From an uncultured Muribaculaceae bacterium (GTDB lineage: Bacteria; Bacteroidota; Bacteroidia; Bacteroidales; Muribaculaceae): DNA of 64,000 bases. The notes beneath the pieces are model-generated. The model saw nothing but the letters and a program-made list of their open reading frames with translations, was not told the origin of the DNA and made no database searches. The translations under genes were made by a program, and so were the position numbers. The DNA is taken from positions 1 through 64,000 of the forward strand of contig CAJUJB010000005.1 of the NCBI GenBank assembly GCA_910586595.1. Direction: 5' to 3'. Position 1 is the first letter of the stretch; each line of letters opens with the position of its first letter. This document shows positions 8,854 through 17,613 of this stretch, piece by piece.

Positions 8854-11325
8854 TTAGAATTCAACTACCGTAATACCAGGCCCCCCGAATCTCACATCTT
8901 CATCGTGATAGTTGCGTACGGCCTTGACCGAGTCCAGATACCGGCGGATATATTGTCGGAGTGCACCGGTGCCTGTGCCATGCAGTATGCGTACTCGGCT
9001 GCTGTTGAATTGGATGGCATCGTCGATGTAATACATCACAGCCTGTACGGCTTCGTCGGCACGCATGCCCCGTACGTCGATTTCATGGCTGAATGCCAAT
9101 TGACGTTCGCGGCTTGAATCAGCTGTCTGGGTGGAGATGTAGCTTACACCGGGTTTGGAGGCTCCGCTTTCGGCTTTACGGATGGTACGTTTAAGCCTGT
9201 TGACTTTCACTGTGGTTTTCATCTGCCCGAATACAACAACAGCGTTCTTGCCCGATATTTCAGTAACGGTGCCTACTGTGCCGCCTCCGCCATCAAGTAT
9301 AACATTGTCTCCGACTTCTATCGGACGGTCTTCAGTAGGACGAGGTGGGCGAGCTTCCTTCTTTTTCTTTCCTGGCAATTTACGGTCAAGAAGAGGATGT
9401 GATCCAGCCTTGTCGGCCTGAGTCTGTAAGGCCTCCCGGTCACTTTCAAGCTGACGACGGGCTTCACGTGTACGTTCTTTCTCAGCTTGAGCGCTACGTA
9501 TCTCTCTGATAGTCCGTTCTATAGTGGCATTGGAGCTCTCAAGGATTTTTCTGGCTTCGTCGCGGGCCTCGGCTATAATCTCGCGGCGTTTGCCTCGCAG
9601 AGTTTCCATCTCCTCCTCGTAGCGCGAAAGGACGTCTTCGATACGTTTCTCTTTCTGACGGATATCCTGGCGTTTGTTTTCCCAGTATCGTCGGTCACGT
9701 GCGATATCGAGTAGGTATTTATCCATATTCACGTAATCGCTGCCGACGATGGTCTTGGCATCTTCGATTATTTCTTCCGGCAGACCCGTCTTGCGCGCAA
9801 TTTCTATTGCAAACGAGCTACCTGGTTGGCCTATGGCAAGCTTGAACATAGGCTGCATTTTCTGCCGGTCGTAAAGCATGGAGCCGTTGACAAGTCCGGG
9901 TGTCTCTTCAGCAAATTGTTTCAGATTGTGATAATGGGTGGTGATTACACCCCACATTTTTTTCTGATTGAATTGCCGGAGGACGGCTTGGGCGATAGCT
10001 CCACCGATCTGAGGCTCTGTACCGCCGCCAAACTCATCGATAAGTGCAAGAGTGCCTGCATTTCCGTGAGCAAGGAAGAATTTCATGTTACGGAGATGCG
10101 ATGAGTATGTAGAAAGATCATCTTCAATCGATTGGTCATCTCCAATGTCGATGAAGATACTCTCCATTATGCCGAGGTGAGAGTTGTCGTACATCGGAGG
10201 CAGCATTCCACACTGGGCCATATATTGCACAATGCCGACCGTCTTTAACGTGACTGATTTACCACCGGCATTAGGGCCCGAAATGACAAGCAGACGCCGC
10301 TCTGGCGTCAGGATTATATCCAGAGGTACGATGGCTTTTCCCTGGCGCTCAAGAGAGAGCCTCAGAACGGGATGACAGGCATTGTACCACTCCATCTCCG
10401 GTTTATCAGAGAGGTGTGGCATAGTTCCTCCGGTCGCGCGGGCAAATAAGGCCTTTGCATGTATGAAGTCGAAGGTTCCAAGCAGATCGAATCCATCAAG
10501 CAATGCATCGATTTCGGGGCGAATAGTATCGGCCAGGGCCGTGAGGATACGCACTATTTCTCGTCGTTCCTCAATGCCGAGCTCGCGAAGACGGTTATTG
10601 GCTTCAACTACTTCTGCCGGTTCGATGAAGAATGTTTTGCCGGAGGCAGACTCGTCATGAACAATACCTGATATTTTGCGCTTGTTCATTGGCGAGACCG
10701 GTATTACCAGACGGCCGTCTCGTACGGAGGGAGTAACATCGCTGTCGAGGTATCCGTCGCGTATGGCATTGGCAATGACCCTGCGCATCGTGGAGTTGAT
10801 GCTTCCTGCGCAAGCGGCCATTGAGCGTCGTATTTCGGCCAGTTCTGGCGAGGCATTATCTTTTATCTCGCCATGGCGGTCAATGATACGGTCGATAGCA
10901 GTGCTTATAAGCGGAAACGCATAAAGATCACGGGCGAGGGTATCGAGCTCGGGATAGGGTGTGATAATCCGATCGCCTTCATCTTTCCGGAGACGGCTGA
11001 AAAATGTAGCAATGTCAGCCATGGCGCCGAGTGAGTTGCGTAATCCAGGCAATTCACTTTCGGGTGGAAATGAGCCTGGCACGCGGAGTGACTGTAGAAG
11101 TTGGCGCTTGTCATGGATTGAGCCTAACTCGAAACCTCCATCTCCGGTAAGTAAGGCGAGCATTTCGGCTGTGGCTGAAAGTTGTGAGCGTACAACAGCG
11201 TAGTCTGACGAAAAAGTCATTTCTTCGCAGCGCGCGCGGCCAAGTGGCGATATGCATAGACGGGCAACGTGCTCGCGTACGTTGTCAAATCCGATTTTAT
11301 GTTCTATTGAATCTGGGTATGTCAA
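8854..11325 (-). CDS. mutS2: MutS2 family ATPase/endonuclease
   Basis: DNA- or ribosome-acting ATPase of the MutS2 family, linked in various bacteria to suppression of recombination and to rescue of collided ribosomes. The 823-residue protein has the MutS core ATPase with Walker A GPNAGGKS at residues 350-357, a following acidic/coiled-coil segment (about 515-640, many Glu/Arg), a KOW-like region, and a C-terminal Smr domain with DVRGMRADEA and HGTGTGALR. The start is TTG at 11325: this gives MTYPDSIEHKIGFDNV, matching the usual MutS2 N-terminus, and no in-frame ATG occurs before residue 36. The gene lies directly after smpB, a ribosome-rescue gene, which fits the ribosome-rescue role. Confidence 0.93.
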   Translation of the reverse strand: MTYPDSIEHKIGFDNVREHVARLCISPLGRARCEEMTFSSDYAVVRSQLSATAEMLALLTGDGGFELGSIHDKRQLLQSLRVPGSFPPESELPGLRNSLGAMADIATFFSRLRKDEGDRIITPYPELDTLARDLYAFPLISTAIDRIIDRHGEIKDNASPELAEIRRSMAACAGSINSTMRRVIANAIRDGYLDSDVTPSVRDGRLVIPVSPMNKRKISGIVHDESASGKTFFIEPAEVVEANNRLRELGIEERREIVRILTALADTIRPEIDALLDGFDLLGTFDFIHAKALFARATGGTMPHLSDKPEMEWYNACHPVLRLSLERQGKAIVPLDIILTPERRLLVISGPNAGGKSVTLKTVGIVQYMAQCGMLPPMYDNSHLGIMESIFIDIGDDQSIEDDLSTYSSHLRNMKFFLAHGNAGTLALIDEFGGGTEPQIGGAIAQAVLRQFNQKKMWGVITTHYHNLKQFAEETPGLVNGSMLYDRQKMQPMFKLAIGQPGSSFAIEIARKTGLPEEIIEDAKTIVGSDYVNMDKYLLDIARDRRYWENKRQDIRQKEKRIEDVLSRYEEEMETLRGKRREIIAEARDEARKILESSNATIERTIREIRSAQAEKERTREARRQLESDREALQTQADKAGSHPLLDRKLPGKKKKEARPPRPTEDRPIEVGDNVILDGGGGTVGTVTEISGKNAVVVFGQMKTTVKVNRLKRTIRKAESGASKPGVSYISTQTADSSRERQLAFSHEIDVRGMRADEAVQAVMYYIDDAIQFNSSRVRILHGTGTGALRQYIRRYLDSVKAVRNYHDEDVRFGGPGITVVEF

Positions 11326-11338
11326 TGCGATTATAGAT

Positions 11339-11794
11339 TTATTTATGCATCATTCGTGCGAGGTTACGCTTGTCTTCCCGCTCTTTGATTGATTGACGTT
11401 TGTCGTATTCCTTTTTGCCTCGGGCAATCCCGATCACGAGTTTTGCCAGACCGCGGTCATTTATAAAGAGGCGGAGTGGTACGATGGTATAGCCGGCGTC
11501 TCGTCCGTTTTTGGCGAGTTTGGCAATCTCTTTCTTGTTGAGAAGGAGTTTGCGGTCGCGGCGTGCTTCATGGTTGTTATAGCTGCCGTAGAAGTATGTG
11601 GCTATGTTCATGTTTTTTACCCATACCTCATTTTGTGCAGTTACATAGCAAAAAGTATCTACGAGAGAGGCATGGCCTGAGCGGATACTTTTAATTTCCG
11701 TACCGGTAAGCACGATGCCGGCGGTAAAGGTCTCGACAATTTCATAGTCGAAGGTCGCGCGGCGGTTTTTTATATTGATGTCTTTCTGTTTCAT
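11339..11794 (-). CDS. smpB: SsrA-binding protein SmpB
   Basis: Cytosolic partner of tmRNA in trans-translation, which frees ribosomes stalled on broken mRNA. The 151-residue protein shows the SmpB pattern throughout: NRRATFDYEI, the GTEIKSIR motif, NHEARRDRKLLL, and a basic C-terminal tail (KKEYDKRQSIKEREDKR) that enters the mRNA channel. The start codon overlaps the stop of the upstream membrane-protein gene as ATGA (11791-11794), so translation is probably coupled. MutS2 follows after 13 bp. The tmRNA gene itself is not in the window. Confidence 0.96.
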   Translation of the reverse strand: MKQKDINIKNRRATFDYEIVETFTAGIVLTGTEIKSIRSGHASLVDTFCYVTAQNEVWVKNMNIATYFYGSYNNHEARRDRKLLLNKKEIAKLAKNGRDAGYTIVPLRLFINDRGLAKLVIGIARGKKEYDKRQSIKEREDKRNLARMMHK

Positions 11795-12339
11795 TGTATG
11801 ATGAGATAGAGGAGATAATAGATGGCCAGCGGAACAGCCACAATGGCGGCAGCGCTAAGCCCGATGAATCGCAATTCACTGTCTTTGTTCACTCCGATAT
11901 ACGGTACGGCCTTATAAAGGACAAGCACTACATATACGGGAAGGAATTTAAGCAATACGAGATTCCATGGAAGACAGTTGCTTAAAATCTGAATGAGAAC
12001 CATCAGGCCCATTCCGCAGACAGTCATAAGCATTACGCGGCGGTTGTCTGGTTGTACAGATGTAAGGCGCCCAAGATAAAGCTCAAAGATGAGCTTTGCG
12101 ATAAATATTGAAATAAAATAAGCGCCGAAGTCGGCGATTGCGCGCACGAGAACTTCTGCCAAGGTTATATGCCGTTGATAGAAAAAGGCCAGAAATTCTG
12201 TAATTGCGGCAATTCCGAGAAGTGGGTACAGGCCTCTACGAAGCATTTCTTCCGGGTCGGGATTACGCTTCTCAAGGTCTTCCCAGCCAGAGCCGGGAGC
12301 CAGAATGAGCTGGATGAGATATTTGAGGTAGTCGAGCAT
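11791..12339 (-). CDS. Yip1-like multi-pass membrane protein
   Basis: A 182-residue inner-membrane protein with about five hydrophobic helices, resembling the Yip1 / DUF1282 group. The N-terminus contains LAPGSGWEDLEKR, a short motif found just before the first helix in many bacterial Yip1-type proteins. Function is unknown. It is the first gene of the run leading to smpB and mutS2. A -7-like TAATTTTG is present on the minus strand at 12374-12381, about 35 bp before the start, without a good -33 element. Confidence 0.7.
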   Translation of the reverse strand: MLDYLKYLIQLILAPGSGWEDLEKRNPDPEEMLRRGLYPLLGIAAITEFLAFFYQRHITLAEVLVRAIADFGAYFISIFIAKLIFELYLGRLTSVQPDNRRVMLMTVCGMGLMVLIQILSNCLPWNLVLLKFLPVYVVLVLYKAVPYIGVNKDSELRFIGLSAAAIVAVPLAIYYLLYLIIQ

Positions 12340-12461
12340 TTTCGTGGAATAAAATAGCGTCAGAAACGAAGTGCAAAATTACGAAAAAAAACGATATGCC
12401 ACTCCCTTGGCAATCTTTTTAATACGGCTTGTCACAGCTCATGTGTGGTTGTAGTGTAGAA

Positions 12462-14480
12462 TTAGAGCACCTTATCCGGTGAGTAGACGAGGCCGGGGGC
12501 AGCGTGCTTGCCGTCGGGTGTAGTGAACACAAAGGTAAACATCCACTTGACGAGTCGGGTCTCGGGTGTTCTGAATTCGCCGACAGGCAGTTTTAGCATC
12601 ACCTGGTTCCAGCCCTTGTTGAGTGTAACCGGTAGAACCGGGCGCGCTGCGAAGTTTTCGTTGCCCAAGGGCATCTCATTAGTGCGTTCGGTGTGGGTCG
12701 CAGTCCAGTGAGGGGCGCTTAGTTCATTGCCGTTGATCCATATTTTGCTGTTGCGGTAATCCCATGAGCCTTCACGCGGCGGAATGTCGCTCTCGCTGCG
12801 GCTGTAGTTCTGGGTCTCTGCCTGGAGTCCGACATCCATCTTTTCGGGTGCATAGACCCAGGTGTAGGCATATGCGGTATGGTTTGGCTGCGGATCTTTA
12901 TAGAACGCAGGCACGAGGTTACCCCACACGTGGCGCAGATAGATTCCGGCACCAGTCGCCTCTTTGGTGGAATAGGTTCTGCCATTGAAGGTGTAAGATT
13001 CTTTAGCACCCTCTGTTTCAGGTGGAAAAACTGCGGAGAGATTGCCGTCGTTGGGAAAGGCGTCAGTTATGCGCCAGCACACGTTAGATTGCTTGACGTA
13101 TGGGATGTATATGGAGTCCAGTGTATTATCCTTGTGCCAGAGCAGGCGCCGCTCAAAGTCTGTGAAGTCTGCAAAATCTTGAACCTCACTGTGTGTAAGT
13201 GAGGTTCCGAAACGATTGAAGTATTCTTCGCCACCACCATGCCAAGAACGCTCTGCAAGTGCAAGCAGGGTGGTGTACACAGAATTTTGGGCTATAAGCG
13301 ACTGCTCGTTGTCAACATAGCGGTCGTTCCATAAGGCAAGCTCAACACCGGCGATGCCATCCTCAGCTTTTTTGTGGCCATACACATTGCTACGATATAG
13401 CGCAACGAGGTCGGCGTACACATCGAAGTGGTTGATGTAATGGAAGCGCAGGTCGATGGCCGGTATGCCCGGGGTGGGCTTGCCTCGGTAGCTCCACATA
13501 GTTGTGAGGTCTATCTCTCCGTCTTTGTAGTTCCACCCCGGATTCCATGAAATGACCTTCTTACCGTGTGCGCGTACAAAATCAACCATCCCAGGCACAA
13601 AATCGGGGTTGGTGAACCGCACCTCGTCGGTGCCGATGTGAAGATACGGCACATCAAAAGTCTCGCAAGCCTCCTCAACCAGAAGTTTTAGAATCTTGGT
13701 TCCTTCAGGGCTCTGCATATCATGACGGAATGTTCTAACAAATGCCTCGCTATGACCAGGCATGTCGATTTCGGGCACAAGCATGACATTATGAGCGTTA
13801 GCATACTCGACCAGATCGCGGGCCTGATCGAGGGTGTAATATAGGCCTGGCTGACGGGTCATGTTTACGCTGTCGTTGAGCATCGGAAATATTTTACTTT
13901 CGAGTCTCCACGCTTGGTTTTCGGTGAAATGCCAATGAAACACATTGAGTTTGAAACGCGACATTATGTTGATTTCGCGCTTGAGCTCATCTATAGATAT
14001 ATATGAGCGTCCAGTATCCATCATAAATCCTCGCCAGGGGAATGCAGGCCAATCAACGATAGTGCAAACCGGAAACTTGCTGTTCTTGGAGCCATCTCTG
14101 AGTTGCAAGAGGGTCTGGAGTGCCCAGTAGATACCTTTTTCAGACGTTGCAGTGACCTCTATGCCTTTTTTGGTGATATTGAGTGAGTAGGCTTCATCAT
14201 TGTCCGCTGGCACACCTGGAATCGAGGCTACAATCTCGCCTTTGATTGTATACTTGGCTTTTTCTGCCATGGTAATGCCGGCTTTGGCTAACTCGGAAGT
14301 CCATTGGGCTTGCCATGCAGGCATGTCTACAGAGGCAGAGCGTACCGACACAGTGGATTTGTCAAACTCCGCCGTTTGTGGCACTGGCAGAAGAGGATAG
14401 TCACTGAGCGAAAGGGCATGCGCCGCAGCTCCCAATAATAGGGCTGCGCTCAGGGCAATAGGTCTCAATATTCTAATCAT
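12462..14480 (-). CDS. GH20 beta-N-acetylhexosaminidase
   Basis: Exported glycosidase that removes terminal GlcNAc or GalNAc residues, probably from host or dietary glycans. The 672-residue protein has a signal peptide (about residues 1-22), a GH20 N-terminal domain (about 25-145) and the catalytic barrel with FHWHFTENQAWRLE at 181-194 and HIGTDEV at 281-287. Asp285-Glu286 are the substrate-assisted catalytic pair; the motif has Thr where many family members have Gly. The last about 200 residues form an extra beta-rich domain. The gene stands alone, without susCD-type partners. A -7-like TATCTTTG lies at 14518-14525. Confidence 0.93.
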   Translation of the reverse strand: MIRILRPIALSAALLLGAAAHALSLSDYPLLPVPQTAEFDKSTVSVRSASVDMPAWQAQWTSELAKAGITMAEKAKYTIKGEIVASIPGVPADNDEAYSLNITKKGIEVTATSEKGIYWALQTLLQLRDGSKNSKFPVCTIVDWPAFPWRGFMMDTGRSYISIDELKREINIMSRFKLNVFHWHFTENQAWRLESKIFPMLNDSVNMTRQPGLYYTLDQARDLVEYANAHNVMLVPEIDMPGHSEAFVRTFRHDMQSPEGTKILKLLVEEACETFDVPYLHIGTDEVRFTNPDFVPGMVDFVRAHGKKVISWNPGWNYKDGEIDLTTMWSYRGKPTPGIPAIDLRFHYINHFDVYADLVALYRSNVYGHKKAEDGIAGVELALWNDRYVDNEQSLIAQNSVYTTLLALAERSWHGGGEEYFNRFGTSLTHSEVQDFADFTDFERRLLWHKDNTLDSIYIPYVKQSNVCWRITDAFPNDGNLSAVFPPETEGAKESYTFNGRTYSTKEATGAGIYLRHVWGNLVPAFYKDPQPNHTAYAYTWVYAPEKMDVGLQAETQNYSRSESDIPPREGSWDYRNSKIWINGNELSAPHWTATHTERTNEMPLGNENFAARPVLPVTLNKGWNQVMLKLPVGEFRTPETRLVKWMFTFVFTTPDGKHAAPGLVYSPDKVL

Positions 14481-14517
14481 TTAAGGTTTACTGTAGCTTC
14501 ATGGTTAAATCATACTG

Positions 14518-14542
14518 CAAAGATAAATAAAAAGGAGAACCG
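14518..14542 (-). promoter_or_regulatory. probable promoter of the GH20 gene
   Basis: On the minus strand TATCTTTG (14518-14525) fits the -7 consensus and lies about 38 bp before the start codon. A weak GTTG is found at roughly the -33 distance. Only the -7 box is convincing. Confidence 0.45.
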
Positions 14543-14579
14543 AAGCAACCATATTACACAGCGGGGCAGATATACAGAA

Positions 14580-14608
14580 AAGGCCGCCTTCCGGTGGAAA
14601 GCAGCCTT
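14580..14608 (-). terminator. Rho-independent terminator of tpx
   Basis: A 13-bp stem including two G-U pairs (14580-14592 with 14596-14608) around a 3-nt loop, followed on the minus strand by TTTC. It lies 18 bp past the tpx stop. T residues also flank it on the + strand. Confidence 0.7.
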
Positions 14609-14626
14609 TTTAAAACTGGAATAGAG

Positions 14627-15130
14627 TTATTTCTTTAGGACGGAAATAGCGCCTTCGTAGTCAGGTTCGTTTGTAATTTCTTCAACGAGATCGGAGAAGA
14701 TAACCTTATGGTTCTCGTCAAGGACAATAACGGCTCTTGCAAGAAGACCGGCGAGAGGCCCGTCTACAATCTGTAATCCGAACTGCTGCGAGAAGGTAGG
14801 TGAGCGGAAGGCGGAAGCAACTATCACATTCTCAATTCCCTCGGCTGAACAGAAACGGCCCTGGGCGAATGGCAGGTCCATTGATACGCATACGACTGCG
14901 GTGTCAGTAAGGCCGGCAGCTTCCTGATTGAAACGTCTTACAGACGCTGCGCAGACAGGTGTGTCAAGGCTGGGGAAGATGTTGAGAACAATGCGCTTAC
15001 CGGGAAAATCGTTGCAGCGTATATCTGTGAGATCTTTGGTTACGAGGTTGAAACAGGGGGCCTTTGTGCCTACAGCCGGAATATTGCCGTAGGTATGGCA
15101 TGGAGTACCTTTAAAGTAAATTGTTTCCAT
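14627..15130 (-). CDS. tpx: thiol peroxidase (peroxiredoxin)
   Basis: Atypical 2-Cys peroxiredoxin that reduces hydrogen peroxide and organic peroxides with thioredoxin. The 167-residue protein has the signature PSLDTPVC with the peroxidatic Cys60, and Cys94 as the resolving residue, as in E. coli Tpx. It has no signal peptide. It starts 12 bp after a gene for a thioredoxin-fold-like exported protein, so the two are probably cotranscribed, perhaps with hom and metX further upstream. Confidence 0.95.
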   Translation of the reverse strand: METIYFKGTPCHTYGNIPAVGTKAPCFNLVTKDLTDIRCNDFPGKRIVLNIFPSLDTPVCAASVRRFNQEAAGLTDTAVVCVSMDLPFAQGRFCSAEGIENVIVASAFRSPTFSQQFGLQIVDGPLAGLLARAVIVLDENHKVIFSDLVEEITNEPDYEGAISVLKK

Positions 15131-15142
15131 ATATTTGAGGGT

Positions 15143-16345
15143 TTAGTTACAGAGGTTTGCTTTTTGTATAACAAGCGACTCGAGGTCTTGGTTGTATCCG
15201 CGGATAAAATCGCTGACGGTGCCATCGGAATTTGCGAAAATAAGCACGGGTGTCACGGCTCCAACACCACAATCGCGTGCGGCACCGCCGGCGTGAATGA
15301 GGACTGATTCACCAGGTATGGCACCATCGGTCAACGGGCTCACGTCATCTCCACGGTGATCAAGAAATGCCCATACGATGTCAACTTGACGGGGGCTCAT
15401 AGTCAGGGCTCGGCGTACGGCGGCAATCAGATCTGGGGTTGAGCCTACCGATGATTCGATAAATGCAATTACAGTCGGAGCGTTGAAGGCAGATGAGGCT
15501 CGGTGATAATACCGTTCTCCGCCAAGAGTGGGTGCTGAAATCTCGGGCATCGGTCGTCCGGGGAGGTTATCAAGAGAAAAAGTACTTTCGCGGTATTTTT
15601 CAAAAGCTTCTCCTTTGAGGGCTACCAGCGTATTGAGGTCAAGTTGTTGTAGTGTCGGTTGTACATTTCCGTCAAAAGTGACAGCAACACTCTGCTCGCC
15701 GATCTGGCCGGGATTATTCTCGAATTCAATACGCAACGGACGCATTGTTGATGGCTCAAATACATAAGTGTATTCCAGTCCGTCGTATCCCGATGTGCGT
15801 CGTACACCTTTAACAACAACAGCCTTTTTGCCCCCAACTATCGTGTCGGGGCTAACTCTGTAAATATATGAACTGTCGGCCTGCATTTCGGCAAATTTAT
15901 GGCCGATAAATTGAGGGAGAAGATCTGCAAACTGCACTTGACATTGTACTCCGCGGTCAATATTTCCTTCGGGCATAAATGGTTCGGGATCCATGTCGGC
16001 ATGATATTCTTGGAGGCGTTTGTCGCGAAACCTGAAGTGAGAGCCGTCAAAATAGGCTGAAAATCCTTCTGTTATTCCAGAGGGAGTAGGTAATGACCAG
16101 GATATGAGATAATCGCATGGCGCGAGTGAGTCTGGAGTTGCCGAAGGCATGCTTTGGAGGCCGATGGTATAAGTTACTGGCTCTGAAAGCGAGGCTAATA
16201 ATACTTCGTAAGTACAGCTGTCGCTATAGACTCCATATGTGGTCAGTCGGTTAGCTATGTCTGAAAGGGTTGTGGGCCGCCCGCTCCATACGGGGAAGCA
16301 TAGAGCCAGGGCGGCGACACTGAGTAAAGCACGATATTTCTTCAT
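15143..16345 (-). CDS. exported protein with LolA-like and thioredoxin-fold-like parts
   Basis: A 400-residue protein of uncertain function. It has a signal peptide (about 1-21, ending near PVWSG). Residues about 25-215 are beta-rich and resemble LolA-like or DUF2092-type proteins of the Bacteroidetes envelope (EVLLASLSEPVTY, DGSHFRFRDKRLQEY). Residues about 255-390 have the PMPEISAPTLGGERY opening and VTPVLIFANSDGTV motif of a TlpA/AhpC-type thioredoxin fold. The CXXC redox motif is missing: the equivalent position reads ESSVGSTPD. It may be a non-redox relative. It lies between hom (50 bp upstream) and tpx (12 bp downstream). Confidence 0.55.
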   Translation of the reverse strand: MKKYRALLSVAALALCFPVWSGRPTTLSDIANRLTTYGVYSDSCTYEVLLASLSEPVTYTIGLQSMPSATPDSLAPCDYLISWSLPTPSGITEGFSAYFDGSHFRFRDKRLQEYHADMDPEPFMPEGNIDRGVQCQVQFADLLPQFIGHKFAEMQADSSYIYRVSPDTIVGGKKAVVVKGVRRTSGYDGLEYTYVFEPSTMRPLRIEFENNPGQIGEQSVAVTFDGNVQPTLQQLDLNTLVALKGEAFEKYRESTFSLDNLPGRPMPEISAPTLGGERYYHRASSAFNAPTVIAFIESSVGSTPDLIAAVRRALTMSPRQVDIVWAFLDHRGDDVSPLTDGAIPGESVLIHAGGAARDCGVGAVTPVLIFANSDGTVSDFIRGYNQDLESLVIQKANLCN

Positions 16346-16395
16346 AATGCGATGAACTAATCTGTACTAATCTAACGCATAAGACGGGATTTTGT

Positions 16396-17613
16396 TCAGT
16401 TGTCGCGGTCAATGAAGAAAACTGGAATGTTGGCGATGAAGACGTCGGGAGCTGAGAAGAGGTCGCGATGCTCTATAAGCCTGCGCAATGGAATCTCGCC
16501 GATGAGGTAGTTGCTTTGTTCTGTAAGATGGAGCTCAATTATTTTATTGAACTGCAAGGCTGCCGGAACGTCCGTATCGGAATAGCGTATATACACACGT
16601 ACGTCAATATCGGTGGTGTAGATCGGCCGGTCGAGGTAGGTCATCTTTTTATATTCATACCTATAGTGGTGCAGCCTTGCCATAATATCGCTGAGAATTG
16701 AAGATGCCGTAGGAAGGCCTCCGGCGCCTTTTCCGAACATGAACTGCCGGTCGTAGCACTCGCCTCTTATCACTACGCCATTGTATTCGTCGTCAACGCT
16801 GTAAATATATTTTGATTTTTCTACAAGCTCTGGCATTACAAACATTGTAAATGCTTCATCGGATACCTTGGCGACCTGTGCTACAAGTTTGATCTTGGCA
16901 CCTTTCTCCCTGGCATATTGTATGTCGGCATCGTGGATATTGCTTATGCCACAAGTGAATATATCTTCCGGAGCAACATAGCTTCCGAGGGCATGCACGG
17001 TGATGATAATTAGTTTAAACAGTGCATCATATCCCTCGATGTCAAATGAAGGGTCACTTTCAGCAAATCCCAGTGTTTGAGCCCTGTGGAGGGCGTCGGC
17101 GTAATCCTCTCCGTGATCAAATACCCGCGATAAAATATAATTTGAGGATCCGTTAAGTATACCTTTTACCTCCAGCAGAAGATCATTGTCATAATATTCT
17201 TCGAGATTACGTATCACAGGTATGGAGCCGCACGACGATGCATCGTAGAGTAGGGCGGTGTGGTGTGTGTGCTGCAATTCAATCAGCTCGGGTAGATGGC
17301 GGGCGATCATCGCTTTGCTGCCAGACACGACGGGGATGCCTCGTCTAAGTGCTGTTGTGACAATCTGGTATGAGGCATCGGCATTATCGACAAGCTCGAC
17401 GATGAGGTTTATGTCCGGATCATCAAATATATCCGATGCGTTGTCGGTCAAAAGACCTTCACGAGGGTGTATGTTGCGTTGTTTGTTGATGTCGCGTACA
17501 CAGATGTGTTTTATTTCAGCATGCGAGTTCTTTGCTTTGTCGAGAATCTGGTATACACCTTGCCCTACGGTGCCGAAGCCGAAGAGTCCAATTCGTATTT
17601 TATTGTCAGTCAT
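16396..17613 (-). CDS. hom: homoserine dehydrogenase
   Basis: Cytosolic NAD(P)-dependent enzyme that reduces aspartate semialdehyde to homoserine, the branch to methionine and threonine. The 405-residue protein begins KIRIGLFGFGTVGQGVYQ, a Rossmann dinucleotide loop, and has the LNGSSNYIL motif of the catalytic domain (LNGTxNYIL in the family) and FAESDPSFDIEGYDA. The C-terminal about 85 residues look like an ACT-type regulatory domain. There is no fused aspartokinase. I chose the ATG at 17613, which overlaps the metX stop by 8 bp; an ATG 51 bp further upstream would add an unlikely polar extension. Confidence 0.93.
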   Translation of the reverse strand: MTDNKIRIGLFGFGTVGQGVYQILDKAKNSHAEIKHICVRDINKQRNIHPREGLLTDNASDIFDDPDINLIVELVDNADASYQIVTTALRRGIPVVSGSKAMIARHLPELIELQHTHHTALLYDASSCGSIPVIRNLEEYYDNDLLLEVKGILNGSSNYILSRVFDHGEDYADALHRAQTLGFAESDPSFDIEGYDALFKLIIITVHALGSYVAPEDIFTCGISNIHDADIQYAREKGAKIKLVAQVAKVSDEAFTMFVMPELVEKSKYIYSVDDEYNGVVIRGECYDRQFMFGKGAGGLPTASSILSDIMARLHHYRYEYKKMTYLDRPIYTTDIDVRVYIRYSDTDVPAALQFNKIIELHLTEQSNYLIGEIPLRRLIEHRDLFSAPDVFIANIPVFFIDRDN

